Assembly (NCBI RefSeq): GCF_003259745.1
Contig: NZ_QLMC01000005.1
Coordinates: 620,001-684,000 of the forward strand
Source of the DNA: Larkinella arboricola
Lineage (GTDB): Bacteria > Bacteroidota > Bacteroidia > Cytophagales > Spirosomataceae
Length of the DNA stretch: 64,000 bases
Reading direction: 5' to 3'
The notes under the pieces were generated by a model. It saw only the letters and a program-made list of their open reading frames with translations. It was not told where the DNA came from and did not search any database. Numbering within the stretch: the stretch's first letter is position 1; each line of letters starts with the position of its first letter. Below, in pieces: positions 1-8,141 of the stretch. A program made the translations under genes and the position numbers.

Positions 1-2210
1 TTGCCGAAGCATCGTTTGATGCGACTTATCCGCTGGGCCAGGTAAACCTCTCGGACCCGAAAATGCCGATAACAGTAAAAATCAAAGGCTTTAACCCGTT
101 CGTGCCGGGCGATGCCGATGCGAGCGGCATCCCGATGGCCGTGCTGGCGTACGAAGTAACCAATACCGGAAAAGAACCGTTGACGGTGGCGGTTTGCGGT
201 TCGATGCGCAATTTTATCGGGAAAGACGGCAGCCAGTACCGCAAAGACTGGAAAGGCGATGTGATTCCGCTGGGGGCCAGAAAGAACCAAAACGTTTATA
301 AGGCGGGCGACGGTTTTCGGGGCATTTATATGTACTCCGACAGCGTCAACCGGCAGGACCCGGCCTGGGGTACCATCGCCCTGACGACCAACAGTTCCTC
401 CGGTGTCAGTTACCGCACCTCGTCGCGGTCCAACGACTGGGAAAATGCCATGCTCGATTTCTGGGACGATTTCAGTGCCGACGGCCAGTTGACGGAAAAA
501 GACAAACTGGAGGACGACGATCCGCTGGCGTCCCTGGCCGTTCAGAAAACCATTGCACCGGGCCAGACCCAGACGTATTCATTTTTTATCACCTGGCGTT
601 TTCCGAACCGTCCGGCCTGGTCGTCGTATTCGTTGCAGCCGGGGCAGAATACCGTCGGCAATTATTACGCGACCCAGTATGCTGACGCCTGGGATGTGAT
701 GACCAGGGCGCTCCCGCGTTTACCGGCTCTGGAACAGAAAACCCTCCAGTTTGTCAATGCGTTTCTGGCGAGTACGTACCCGGATGTGATCAAGGAAGCG
801 GCTTTGTTTAACCTGGCGACGCTGCGTTCGCAGACGGTTTTCCGGATTCCGAGCGGCCACCTGATGGGGTGGGAGGGTGTTTTTGATGAGAATGGTTCCT
901 GCTTTGGTTCGTGTACGCACGTCTGGAATTACGAACAGGCCACGGCATTCCTGTTTGCGGATTTGTCGCAGTCGATGCGGGATATTGAGTTTAATTATGC
1001 CACCAACCCAGCCGGGAAGATGAGTTTCCGGGTGATGCTGCCGCTGTCGAAAGCGCAGGACTGGAATAACGCAGCCGCCGACGGGCAGATGGGAACAGTG
1101 CTGAAGTTCTACCGCGACTGGCAACTTTCGGGCAATCCGGAGTTTCTACGCAAAAACTGGGAGCCGGTAAAACGCGTGATGAGCTACGCCTGGGTTCCGG
1201 GTGGCTGGGACGGTAACCAGGACGGCGTGATGGAAGGGCGGCAGCACAATACGATGGATGTCGATTATTTTGGCCCCAATCCGCAGATGGGGTTCTGGTA
1301 TCTGGCCGCCCTGAAAGCCACCGCCGAAATGGCAACGGCCATGAAGGACAAGGCGCTGGCCCAGAAATGCCTGGACTTATACCAGAAAGGTAGCGTCTGG
1401 ATGGACCAGAACCTGTTCAACGGCGAATACTACGAACACAAAATTACCGACCCGAAAACGTTTGCCTTTCTGGATTGGGAACATAACCCGAACGTGGCCG
1501 TGCCGGATTACCAGTTGGGCAAAGGCTGTCTGGTCGATCAGTTGGTGGGGCAGATGATGGCCCATGTGCTGGGGCTGGGCTATCTGGCCAAACCGGAACA
1601 TATCCAGAAAACGCTGCAAAGCGTGATGAAATACAATTACCTGGACAATTTCTCCGATCATTTCAACAACATGCGGTCGTATGTGATGGGCGACGAAGCG
1701 GGCCTGCTGATGGCCAGCTGGCCGAAGGGCCGGTTGAAGGTGCCCTTTCCGTATTTTGCCGAATCCATGACCGGTTTTGAATACACTGCCGCCGTCGGAA
1801 TGCTCTACGAAGGCCAGACGGAAAACGCCCTGAAATGCCTGAAAAGCATCCGCGACCGCTTCGATGGCCGCAAGCGCAACCCGTTCAATGAACCCGAATG
1901 CGGACATCACTACGCCCGTTCGATGACCAGTTGGAATACCGTTCTGGCCTGGAGCGGGTTTCGGTACTCCGGCGTCTCGGAATCAATGACCTTTACGGAC
2001 CGCCCGGGCACGTATTTCTGGTCGAACGGGTCGGCCTGGGGAACGTGCACGATTGCGCCGGAGGCAGCCCTAAACCGCGTATCGCTGACGGTGCTGAACG
2101 GCAAAATACGGCTTCGTCAGGTTGAACTCCAGGGAGGTGGAAAGCAACGGTTTAAACAGCCGAAGGAAGTAGCGGAAGGAGAAAAGCTGGATTTTACGGT
2201 GCAACAATGA
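1..2210 (+). CDS. GH116-family glycosidase (GBA2/DUF608 type), 5' partial
   Basis: The reading frame is already open at the left edge (first full codon at position 3) and stops at TGA 2208-2210, so the true start lies outside the window. An internal Met at 63 is not the start, because the codons before it encode family-like sequence (LSDPKMPITVKIKGFNPFVP). The N-terminal part resembles the beta-sandwich of bacterial and animal non-lysosomal glucosylceramidases. The rest is an (alpha/alpha)6 catalytic domain containing a CTHVWNYE block (Cys 284 counted from Met63) and an NTMDVDYFGP segment that probably carries the acid/base Asp. Known members hydrolyse beta-glucosides or beta-xylosides. The visible 736 codons are slightly short of the usual 800-900, consistent with a missing N-terminus. 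The signal peptide is not visible. Family assignment is fairly sure; the substrate is not. Confidence 0.85.
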   Translation, partial: AEASFDATYPLGQVNLSDPKMPITVKIKGFNPFVPGDADASGIPMAVLAYEVTNTGKEPLTVAVCGSMRNFIGKDGSQYRKDWKGDVIPLGARKNQNVYKAGDGFRGIYMYSDSVNRQDPAWGTIALTTNSSSGVSYRTSSRSNDWENAMLDFWDDFSADGQLTEKDKLEDDDPLASLAVQKTIAPGQTQTYSFFITWRFPNRPAWSSYSLQPGQNTVGNYYATQYADAWDVMTRALPRLPALEQKTLQFVNAFLASTYPDVIKEAALFNLATLRSQTVFRIPSGHLMGWEGVFDENGSCFGSCTHVWNYEQATAFLFADLSQSMRDIEFNYATNPAGKMSFRVMLPLSKAQDWNNAAADGQMGTVLKFYRDWQLSGNPEFLRKNWEPVKRVMSYAWVPGGWDGNQDGVMEGRQHNTMDVDYFGPNPQMGFWYLAALKATAEMATAMKDKALAQKCLDLYQKGSVWMDQNLFNGEYYEHKITDPKTFAFLDWEHNPNVAVPDYQLGKGCLVDQLVGQMMAHVLGLGYLAKPEHIQKTLQSVMKYNYLDNFSDHFNNMRSYVMGDEAGLLMASWPKGRLKVPFPYFAESMTGFEYTAAVGMLYEGQTENALKCLKSIRDRFDGRKRNPFNEPECGHHYARSMTSWNTVLAWSGFRYSGVSESMTFTDRPGTYFWSNGSAWGTCTIAPEAALNRVSLTVLNGKIRLRQVELQGGGKQRFKQPKEVAEGEKLDFTVQQ

Positions 2211-2343
2211 GCCAAGTGGAGGGCTATAAACAACCACTAACTCAGCTATACCGGATGTGAAGCGCCATTTATTCATTATTCATTGTTCAATATTTATTTA
2301 ACCCCTAACTTGCCGGCTACGTTACCACCAATCCGTTTAACCC

Positions 2344-3339
2344 TTGATTATTGAAACACGCGCCTACGCCCGCGCCGGGTTGTTAGGCAATCCATCCGAC
2401 GGTTTTTTCGGTAAAACGATCTCCATTTCCGTCAGAAATTTTGGTGCGTCGATCTCGTTGTACGAGTCGCCGGAACTAAACATCGAGCCGCAGCCACAGG
2501 ACACCAACTCGTTTCGGAGCATTTATCACCTGCGCGACGCTGTGGCCTCGCTGGGCTATCACGGCGGGATACCGCTCATCAAAGCCGCCCTCAAACGGTT
2601 CTGTGAGTACTGCGACCAGCAGGGTATCCGGCTGCCGAACCGTAACTTTACCATCCGCTACAGCACATCCATTCCGCGTCAGGTGGGGCTTTCGGGCTCC
2701 AGCGCTATTGTGGTGGCCACGTTCCGGGCGTTAATGAAGTTTTACCAGCTTGACATTCCGCTGCCGCAATTGCCGACGCTGGTGCTCAAAACCGAATCCG
2801 AAGAACTGGGCATTACGGCTGGCTTGCAGGACCGCGTAATTCAGTGCTACGAAGGCTGCGTTTACATGAACTTCGACCGGGATCAGATTGAACGCTGCGG
2901 CCACGGCATCTACGAACCCGTTGACCCCCGGCTGCTGCCCAAATTGTATATTGCCTACAAAACCTCGCTGGGCAAGCAATCGGGCCGGATTCACAACGAT
3001 GTGCGTTCGCGGTGGGATAAAGGGGAGGAGCTGGTCGTCAAGACGTTGCAGGAAATTGCCGACGTGGCCCGCCAGGGCCGTGAAGCCCTGCTGAATAACG
3101 ATACGAGCCAGTTTCACGGCCTGGTCAATCAGAATTTCGACCTGCGCACCCGGATTTATACCATCAGCGAAAGCAACCTGGAAATGATCTCGGCAGCCCG
3201 GCGCATCGGTGCATCGGCCTCATTTGCCGGGTCGGGCGGGGCCATCGTCGGTACTTACAAAGACGACGATATGCTCAACCGCCTGTTCGTCGAAATGAAA
3301 CACCTCAACGCCCGCGTCATCAAACCGTACGTAGTTTAA
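2344..3339 (+). CDS. GHMP kinase, glucuronokinase-like
   Basis: This 331-residue GHMP-superfamily kinase starts at a TTG codon, with the family-conserved N-terminus (ARAGLLGNPSDGFFGKT) beginning about eight residues in. No ATG is suitably placed. The ATP-binding loop GLSGSSAIV lies near residues 114-122 and the C-terminal glycine-rich motif SFAGSGGAIVG near 290-300. The N-terminal block resembles plant glucuronokinase, which makes glucuronate 1-phosphate, more than galactokinase or mevalonate kinase. galU follows 102 bp downstream on the same strand, so together they could form a salvage route from a free sugar or uronic acid to a UDP-sugar. Homoserine or heptose kinases are less likely. The GHMP assignment is secure; the sugar specificity is inferred. 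Confidence 0.75.
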   Translation: MIIETRAYARAGLLGNPSDGFFGKTISISVRNFGASISLYESPELNIEPQPQDTNSFRSIYHLRDAVASLGYHGGIPLIKAALKRFCEYCDQQGIRLPNRNFTIRYSTSIPRQVGLSGSSAIVVATFRALMKFYQLDIPLPQLPTLVLKTESEELGITAGLQDRVIQCYEGCVYMNFDRDQIERCGHGIYEPVDPRLLPKLYIAYKTSLGKQSGRIHNDVRSRWDKGEELVVKTLQEIADVARQGREALLNNDTSQFHGLVNQNFDLRTRIYTISESNLEMISAARRIGASASFAGSGGAIVGTYKDDDMLNRLFVEMKHLNARVIKPYVV

Positions 3340-3343
3340 TTTT

Positions 3344-3423
3344 GAATGATAGAATGAGTGAATGAGCGAATCGCAGCGCCCGGTGTTGGCTTTTCGCAGC
3401 GCTATTCACTCATTCTATCATTC
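3344..3423. repeat. Intergenic inverted repeat (20-bp perfect arms)
   Basis: Arms at 3344-3363 and 3404-3423 are exact reverse complements (20/20), separated by 40 nt. The arms are made of a stuttered word (gaatga/gagtga), and further copies (gagcgaat, tcgctcattcac) flank them. The element lies between the GHMP kinase and galU. It could fold in RNA and either attenuate or protect transcripts. It is one of five elements of the same design in this window. Confidence 0.9.
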
Positions 3424-3441
3424 GCTCATTCACTCCTTGAT

Positions 3442-4311
3442 ATGATTAAGAAAGCCGTTATTCCTGCTGCCGGACTGGGAACCCGATTTTTGCCGGCCAC
3501 CAAAGCGCAACCCAAAGAAATGCTGCCGATTATCGACATGCCCACCATCCAGTATGTGGTGCAGGAAGCCGTCGATTCGGGAATTGAAGATATCTTGATT
3601 ATCACCGGAAAAGGCAAGCGTTCGATCGAAGACCACTTTGATCGGAACTACGAACTCGAAACCCGGCTGGAAGAAAAAGAAGATGAAGCCCTGCTGGTCG
3701 AAATGCGCCGGTTGTCGGACATGGCCGATATTCATTTTGTTCGGCAAAAAGAACTGAACGGGTTGGGCGATGCCATTTATTATGCCCGCCATCACGTTGG
3801 CAATGAGCCGTTTGCGGTTTTGTTGGGAGACACCATCATGGATTCTGTCATTCCGGTGACGCAACAGTTGATCGATACGTATGATCAATACCGTGGAACG
3901 GTGATTGCCGTGGAAGAGGTGCCGAGTGATAAGGTAAACCGCTACGGAATTGTCGGTGGAACGACGCTGAGCGACAGCATTATGGAGTTGACGACACTGG
4001 TTGAAAAACCGGCTCTGGATGCGGCTCCCTCTAACCTGGCGATTGCCGGACGGTATATCCTGACGCCCGATATTTTTTCGGCTATTGAGCAGACACCGAA
4101 AGGTAAAAACAACGAAATTCAGTTAACAGACGCGATGTTGCTGCTGCTGAAACGCGAAAATATTTATTCGCACCGCATCGAGGGCAAGCGGCACGACATT
4201 GGTAATAAACTGGATTTCCTGAAAACTACGGTTGAATTTGCCCTGAAACGCAAAGAGTTTTCGGCGCCGTTTCTGAAATTTTTGAAGGAAATCGTCGCTG
4301 AACATTCCTGA
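3442..4311 (+). CDS. galU: UTP-glucose-1-phosphate uridylyltransferase
   Basis: The product makes UDP-glucose from UTP and glucose 1-phosphate. The nucleotide-binding signature AAGLGTRFLPATKAQPKEML spans residues 9-28, and the length (289 aa) is normal for bacterial GalU. I chose the ATG at 3442 because the protein then begins MIKKAVIPAAGLGTR. An in-frame upstream codon at 3358 would add 28 residues encoded by the inverted repeat and is rejected. Downstream lies a strong hairpin terminator. Next to a glucuronokinase-like gene it might also accept uronic acid 1-phosphates, but nothing in the sequence proves this. Confidence 0.95.
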   Translation: MIKKAVIPAAGLGTRFLPATKAQPKEMLPIIDMPTIQYVVQEAVDSGIEDILIITGKGKRSIEDHFDRNYELETRLEEKEDEALLVEMRRLSDMADIHFVRQKELNGLGDAIYYARHHVGNEPFAVLLGDTIMDSVIPVTQQLIDTYDQYRGTVIAVEEVPSDKVNRYGIVGGTTLSDSIMELTTLVEKPALDAAPSNLAIAGRYILTPDIFSAIEQTPKGKNNEIQLTDAMLLLLKRENIYSHRIEGKRHDIGNKLDFLKTTVEFALKRKEFSAPFLKFLKEIVAEHS

Positions 4312-4341
4312 TCAGACTCACGAACGTTTGCTTTTTACACC

Positions 4342-4373
4342 AGAAGCCCGCCAGATACAACTGGCGGGCTTCT
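4342..4373. terminator. Bidirectional hairpin terminator
   Basis: A 13-bp perfect GC-rich stem (agaagcccgccag and its complement) with a 6-nt loop sits between convergent galU and the SDR gene. It probably ends both galU and the long minus-strand operon. Confidence 0.85.
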
Positions 4374-4408
4374 GCTATTAATAACATTTTGAGAACGTAA
4401 GGCTGATA

Positions 4409-5200
4409 TTACCAGCTTGTCCAGCCGCCATCGACAAACAGATTCTGCCCGGTCACGTACGAAGCGGCTTCGGAGAGCAGAAAAGCGACGGCTCCGGCGA
4501 TTTCGGGCGATTGGCCGATGCGTCCCAGCGGTGTTTTCTGCGCCAGCCGTTCCACAAATTCCGATTCGTTCTGCTGCACCGCCGGATTCGGAAACGGGCC
4601 GGGCGAAAGGCAGTTGCAGCGCACACCCTGCCGCCCCCAGTGAACGGCCAGATACCGGGTCATCTGAATAATACCGGCTTTGCCAACTCCGTATTCGATG
4701 GGATTTTTGTTCATTGGAGCCTGATAGACAGCCGGATCTGGCGACACCGATCCGTACATACTGGAAAACAGTACGATACTGCCCCGGCCTAAGCGAGCCA
4801 TTTCCTGCCCCACCTGCCGCGCCAGCAGAAATGTGGCTGTGAGTCCGCCGTGATTTACTTCGTCGAAATCCTCTTCGGTCAATTCTTCCAGTTTTTTTCC
4901 GGTCGAGGCAAAGGCCAGATTAACCAGACCGTGCGGCACTCCCCGACGCTCTAGTTGCTCGCTGACAAACTGCTGGATGGCGGCACCCTGCCGGATGTCG
5001 AGAGAAGCCGGGGTTACCTGAGCAGCCAGTTGAGCATCGTTGACAAAAGTAGCCGCCCGGTCGTCCAGATCGGCACAGAGGACGCTGGCTCCCGCAGCCT
5101 GAAGCAGCCGCACGGTGGCCTGACCCAGATAACCGGCCCCGCCAATCACCCAGATATCTTTTCCGTGCAGACCGAATGCGTTTGTGAACAAATCCGTCAT
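4409..5200 (-). CDS. SDR family oxidoreductase
   Basis: A 263-residue classical short-chain dehydrogenase. The dinucleotide loop GGAGYLG is at residues 20-26, the catalytic Tyr170-x3-Lys174 (YGVGK) follows an SSMYG serine block at 146-150, and the C-terminus ends VDGGWTSW. It is the last gene of the minus operon, and its ATG directly abuts the stop codon of the upstream Gfo/Idh/MocA gene, so the two are probably translationally coupled. The likely role is NAD(P)-linked oxidation or reduction of a sugar or sugar acid from the locus. The substrate is not identifiable from sequence. Confidence 0.88.
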   Translation of the reverse strand: MTDLFTNAFGLHGKDIWVIGGAGYLGQATVRLLQAAGASVLCADLDDRAATFVNDAQLAAQVTPASLDIRQGAAIQQFVSEQLERRGVPHGLVNLAFASTGKKLEELTEEDFDEVNHGGLTATFLLARQVGQEMARLGRGSIVLFSSMYGSVSPDPAVYQAPMNKNPIEYGVGKAGIIQMTRYLAVHWGRQGVRCNCLSPGPFPNPAVQQNESEFVERLAQKTPLGRIGQSPEIAGAVAFLLSEAASYVTGQNLFVDGGWTSW

Positions 5201-6145
5201 TTATGAATTCAGGTAAACGATTCTGCCGCCCTGCGCCAGACTTTCCCGGGCGGCCAGCAGCGTTCGGATGATGTTTTCGGTTTTCGCAAAGGACAAACGC
5301 GGGTTGTTTTCTTCCACCGACCGGATAAACTCGATCAGGTTATCCCGGAACATTCCGAACCAGTTTTTGACCTCAATCAGCCGCCAGCCGTCTTTGCCGA
5401 ACAGCGAAATCTGGAACGTCAGGGCAATGTCCATGAACAGGTGGACGGTGGCCTGCAAGCCATCGGCAAATTCCAGATAGACCACATCACCCCCGTCGCG
5501 CCCAACGTGCCGGACGGAAACCGGCGTCGGATCGTCGAGCACCATAAACAGGCCCTCCAGCATATGAACACCGTATTTGATCCAGTCTTTCTTGCCCACC
5601 GAGGTAGCTAGTTGCAGTTTGCCCAGGGCGGCAATCTCATTCTTAACCGCCCGCAATTCAGTAGCGTAGCGCATGGACGAACACGACATAATGAACTTGC
5701 CGCTGGCCACCTGTTCGGCGAAATAGGCCAGGTCTTTGGCGCTGCTGGCCAATGGTTTGTCAATAAAAAGCGGTACACCGGCTTCAATGAACGGTTTCGC
5801 CATTTCGACGTGGTATTCGGGGTCGTCGCGCGCCAGAATGACCGCATCGACCTGCCCGATCATTTCCGCCAATTCGTCTACGACGTGTTCCACCCGCACG
5901 GCTTTGGCGATGCTTTCCGAAATCGCCCGGTCCTGCGTCCAGACGTGGGTGACCTGCGCACCCGGAATGCCCAGCAGATCGCGGTTGGCCGTCAGGTAGG
6001 CCGACACGCCCGGGTAGCCAACCCGGTTGATCTCGTCGGCGTCGAAAAAACCGTTGACGATGGCCGACCACGAGTACGGATGGGCGTTGCCCGCACTCAT
6101 GCCAATGATTCCAATTTTTATCACTGTCTTATCAGTTATGTTCAC
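5201..6145 (-). CDS. Gfo/Idh/MocA family oxidoreductase
   Basis: An approximately 314-residue NAD(P)-dependent sugar oxidoreductase. The N-terminal Rossmann strand reads IGIIGMSAGNAHPYSW (residues 11-26), not the usual GxGxxG, which marks a distinct subgroup. The conserved catalytic-loop Lys is in FIDKPL (residues 128-132). The first start is GTG at 6145, preceded by a GGGAG purine run. A second in-frame GTG at 6124 would give (M)IKIGIIG and may be the true start. It is cotranscribed 14 nt after the HEAT-repeat gene and coupled to the following SDR. It probably acts on a cytoplasmic sugar delivered by the MFS transporter of the same operon. Confidence 0.88.
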   Translation of the reverse strand: MNITDKTVIKIGIIGMSAGNAHPYSWSAIVNGFFDADEINRVGYPGVSAYLTANRDLLGIPGAQVTHVWTQDRAISESIAKAVRVEHVVDELAEMIGQVDAVILARDDPEYHVEMAKPFIEAGVPLFIDKPLASSAKDLAYFAEQVASGKFIMSCSSMRYATELRAVKNEIAALGKLQLATSVGKKDWIKYGVHMLEGLFMVLDDPTPVSVRHVGRDGGDVVYLEFADGLQATVHLFMDIALTFQISLFGKDGWRLIEVKNWFGMFRDNLIEFIRSVEENNPRLSFAKTENIIRTLLAARESLAQGGRIVYLNS

Positions 6146-6159
6146 TCCCGCCGGGCGGG

Positions 6160-7095
6160 TTATCCTCTTTTTTGAATTTTCAGAATGGCGTACGCGGCCC
6201 CCGCGCGAACATCCGCATTTTCGTGTTTCAGCATGGGCGTCAAAACCGCTACATCGGCCGGACGCCCGGTTTCGGCCAGTGCCGTCACCAACTCCAGCCG
6301 GTCGCCAACGGCTTCCGACTGTTTGGCCGCCAGCATCTTAATCCGCAGCAGACGATACGGTTCCGATCGGGTTGCGCTCGGAGAAGCCGTGACCAAAGCC
6401 GCATGCACCAGATTCAGTTGAACGCCCGACGAAATGGGTTCCGACAAAGCCGCTTCGGCCAGTTTCTTCCAGTCGGCGGCACTCAACCCGCCTAGCCGAC
6501 GGAGAATAAACGTCCCCAATCTTCGGGGAGCGGCCTCTTCCTGCCGATTCAGGGCCAGGGTCAGAAATTGCTGGCGATTGGCCGTAGCCGCTTTGGAATC
6601 GGCCAGCGAAGCGCCCCACAGGGTGTAGAGCGATAAGGGACGGCTTTCACCGGCAATGGCTTTGCGGGTTGCTTCGGCATCGACGGTGGTTGGCGAAATG
6701 CCGAGTTTGGCCAGGGTTTCGGCGGCATGGATGCGGTCCGGACCGGCTAGGTCTTTGAACGCGGCCGCAATCTGGTCGGTCCATTTTTTCTTTTCCTCTG
6801 GACTGGCAGCCGCCTGGGCCAATACCCGCCAGATGCCGATACGGTATTGCGGTTTGGTGGCAAACTGCCGTAGCTCGTTCAGGTAAACGTCCTGAACACC
6901 CGCCGGTTGGCCGAGCCAGAGCAGGTATTCGGCCGCGTGGACTTTAATCCATTCCTGTTCGGTCTGTAAAACCGTCCGCAGTTCCTGAAGGCATTGATTT
7001 CGCAGGGTATCGGGTAAGGCTTGCACCGAAGCAGGCAAGCTGGCAATATTGATCATGATGAAAAATAGGGAAACAAATCTGGCTAATGGGCTCAT
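6160..7095 (-). CDS. Secreted HEAT-repeat-like protein of unknown role
   Basis: A roughly 311-residue protein with an N-terminal signal peptide (hydrophobic segment FVSLFFIMINIASLP, cleavage near VQA). Ala/Leu-rich helical repeats follow, the last being the clear HEAT-type unit LKHENADVRAGAAYAILKI. I prefer the ATG at 7095; a TTG two codons upstream overlaps the preceding stop. It sits between a sialidase-like gene and a sugar oxidoreductase in a tight operon. HEAT repeats usually bind proteins or substrates, so it may be a periplasmic scaffold or binding protein. No catalytic motif is visible. Function unknown. Confidence 0.75.
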   Translation of the reverse strand: MSPLARFVSLFFIMINIASLPASVQALPDTLRNQCLQELRTVLQTEQEWIKVHAAEYLLWLGQPAGVQDVYLNELRQFATKPQYRIGIWRVLAQAAASPEEKKKWTDQIAAAFKDLAGPDRIHAAETLAKLGISPTTVDAEATRKAIAGESRPLSLYTLWGASLADSKAATANRQQFLTLALNRQEEAAPRRLGTFILRRLGGLSAADWKKLAEAALSEPISSGVQLNLVHAALVTASPSATRSEPYRLLRIKMLAAKQSEAVGDRLELVTALAETGRPADVAVLTPMLKHENADVRAGAAYAILKIQKRG

Positions 7096-7097
7096 AG

Positions 7098-8129
7098 TCA
7101 AAGCTTGTCAAGCGGAACCTGCGCCAGATAGATGGCCGATTTTCCGTCGTGAGTCGAATAATACGATACCCAGAGTTTATTCTGGTGAATGACCATGCCC
7201 GGATAACTCGCATCGCCACTGCTCGGAAACGGAATCGTTTTGGTGACCGTCCCATTTCGGTCCGTCAGAAACAGGGCCATTTTGTTCGGCGATGCATAAT
7301 TCCGGGAGCCAACGACGAGTTTCTGGTCATTCAGCATCAGGAAGTTAGGGCCACCCAGCCGGATGGTCATTTTGTGGTACGTCCAATCGGTATACGGCGC
7401 TTTGCTTTCGGCCAGAACGCCCATCTGGTCCTCGGCTTCCCGGCGGATCAGGACGAGCATATTACCGTTTTTGTCAAACCGGATGGTCGATTCATTCGGT
7501 CGGCCCGTTACGTCGAGGTCGGACACCTTGTCGTAGGTAATACCGTCTTTGGTTTTCAACAGATAGACCACCCATTTATCGTCGGTCTGTACCTGATAAT
7601 CAATGGCGTAGCCTGTGCCTTTGTGCCAGGTCGTGCGCCATATCCAGTCTTTGGAAGGCGAAATGGCCGGGTCCAGAATCGATTTCCGGGGCGCTGAAAA
7701 ATTCAGTCCTTTTTTGTCGGAAAACGAAACCATCGGGGCAATCTGCTGCGCTTTCACTTTTCCGTCTACCGGCCCGAAAACCGCTCCGGCCAGGGTAAGC
7801 ATCAGCCTTTTGTCGGGGGTGATTGTCAGTTTCGGGTCGCGCAGATCAATTTCGGGAATCGCCAGCAGGGCAACGCTGATCCATTCCTTTCCATCACGGG
7901 ATTTCAGCACGCGCACCTTGCCACTGTTGGTCATATCAACGTGGTTGACTCCTTCGCGGAAGGTGCAGTAAAACGCGTTGTTGAACAGCACCAGATCCGT
8001 AAAGGCGCTGTGGGGCGGCTGGTCCCAGATTTTGGTGACGCTCACGTAATCCGGAAACGGACCGTCCTGCGCCCGAATCGGCTGCAAACCACAAAAAAGC
8101 AGGGTCAGGAATAACAGAAATTTTTTCAT
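7098..8129 (-). CDS. Exported sialidase-fold (BNR-like) protein, paralogue A
   Basis: A 343-residue protein with signal peptide (LLFLTLLFCGLQPIRA, cut before QDG). It appears to be a six-bladed propeller: it carries an Asp-box-like SRDGKEW and shares its whole length with the product of 10811-11860 (common blocks VTKIWD, RLGGPNFL, EDQMGVL, SYPGxV). It is therefore one of two tandem-lineage paralogues within a single operon. Classical sialidase catalytic residues cannot be assigned with confidence: the first-blade motif is FREGVNH, not FRIP. It could be a glycosidase, lyase or sugar-binding protein acting in the periplasm or outside the cell. Confidence 0.78.
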   Translation of the reverse strand: MKKFLLFLTLLFCGLQPIRAQDGPFPDYVSVTKIWDQPPHSAFTDLVLFNNAFYCTFREGVNHVDMTNSGKVRVLKSRDGKEWISVALLAIPEIDLRDPKLTITPDKRLMLTLAGAVFGPVDGKVKAQQIAPMVSFSDKKGLNFSAPRKSILDPAISPSKDWIWRTTWHKGTGYAIDYQVQTDDKWVVYLLKTKDGITYDKVSDLDVTGRPNESTIRFDKNGNMLVLIRREAEDQMGVLAESKAPYTDWTYHKMTIRLGGPNFLMLNDQKLVVGSRNYASPNKMALFLTDRNGTVTKTIPFPSSGDASYPGMVIHQNKLWVSYYSTHDGKSAIYLAQVPLDKL

Positions 8130-8141
8130 CGGTTTTTGGGG

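Noticed and set aside
3358-3441. Upstream extension of galU
   Set aside because: The extra 28 residues would be translated from the inverted repeat; the family starts at MIKKAVIPAAG.
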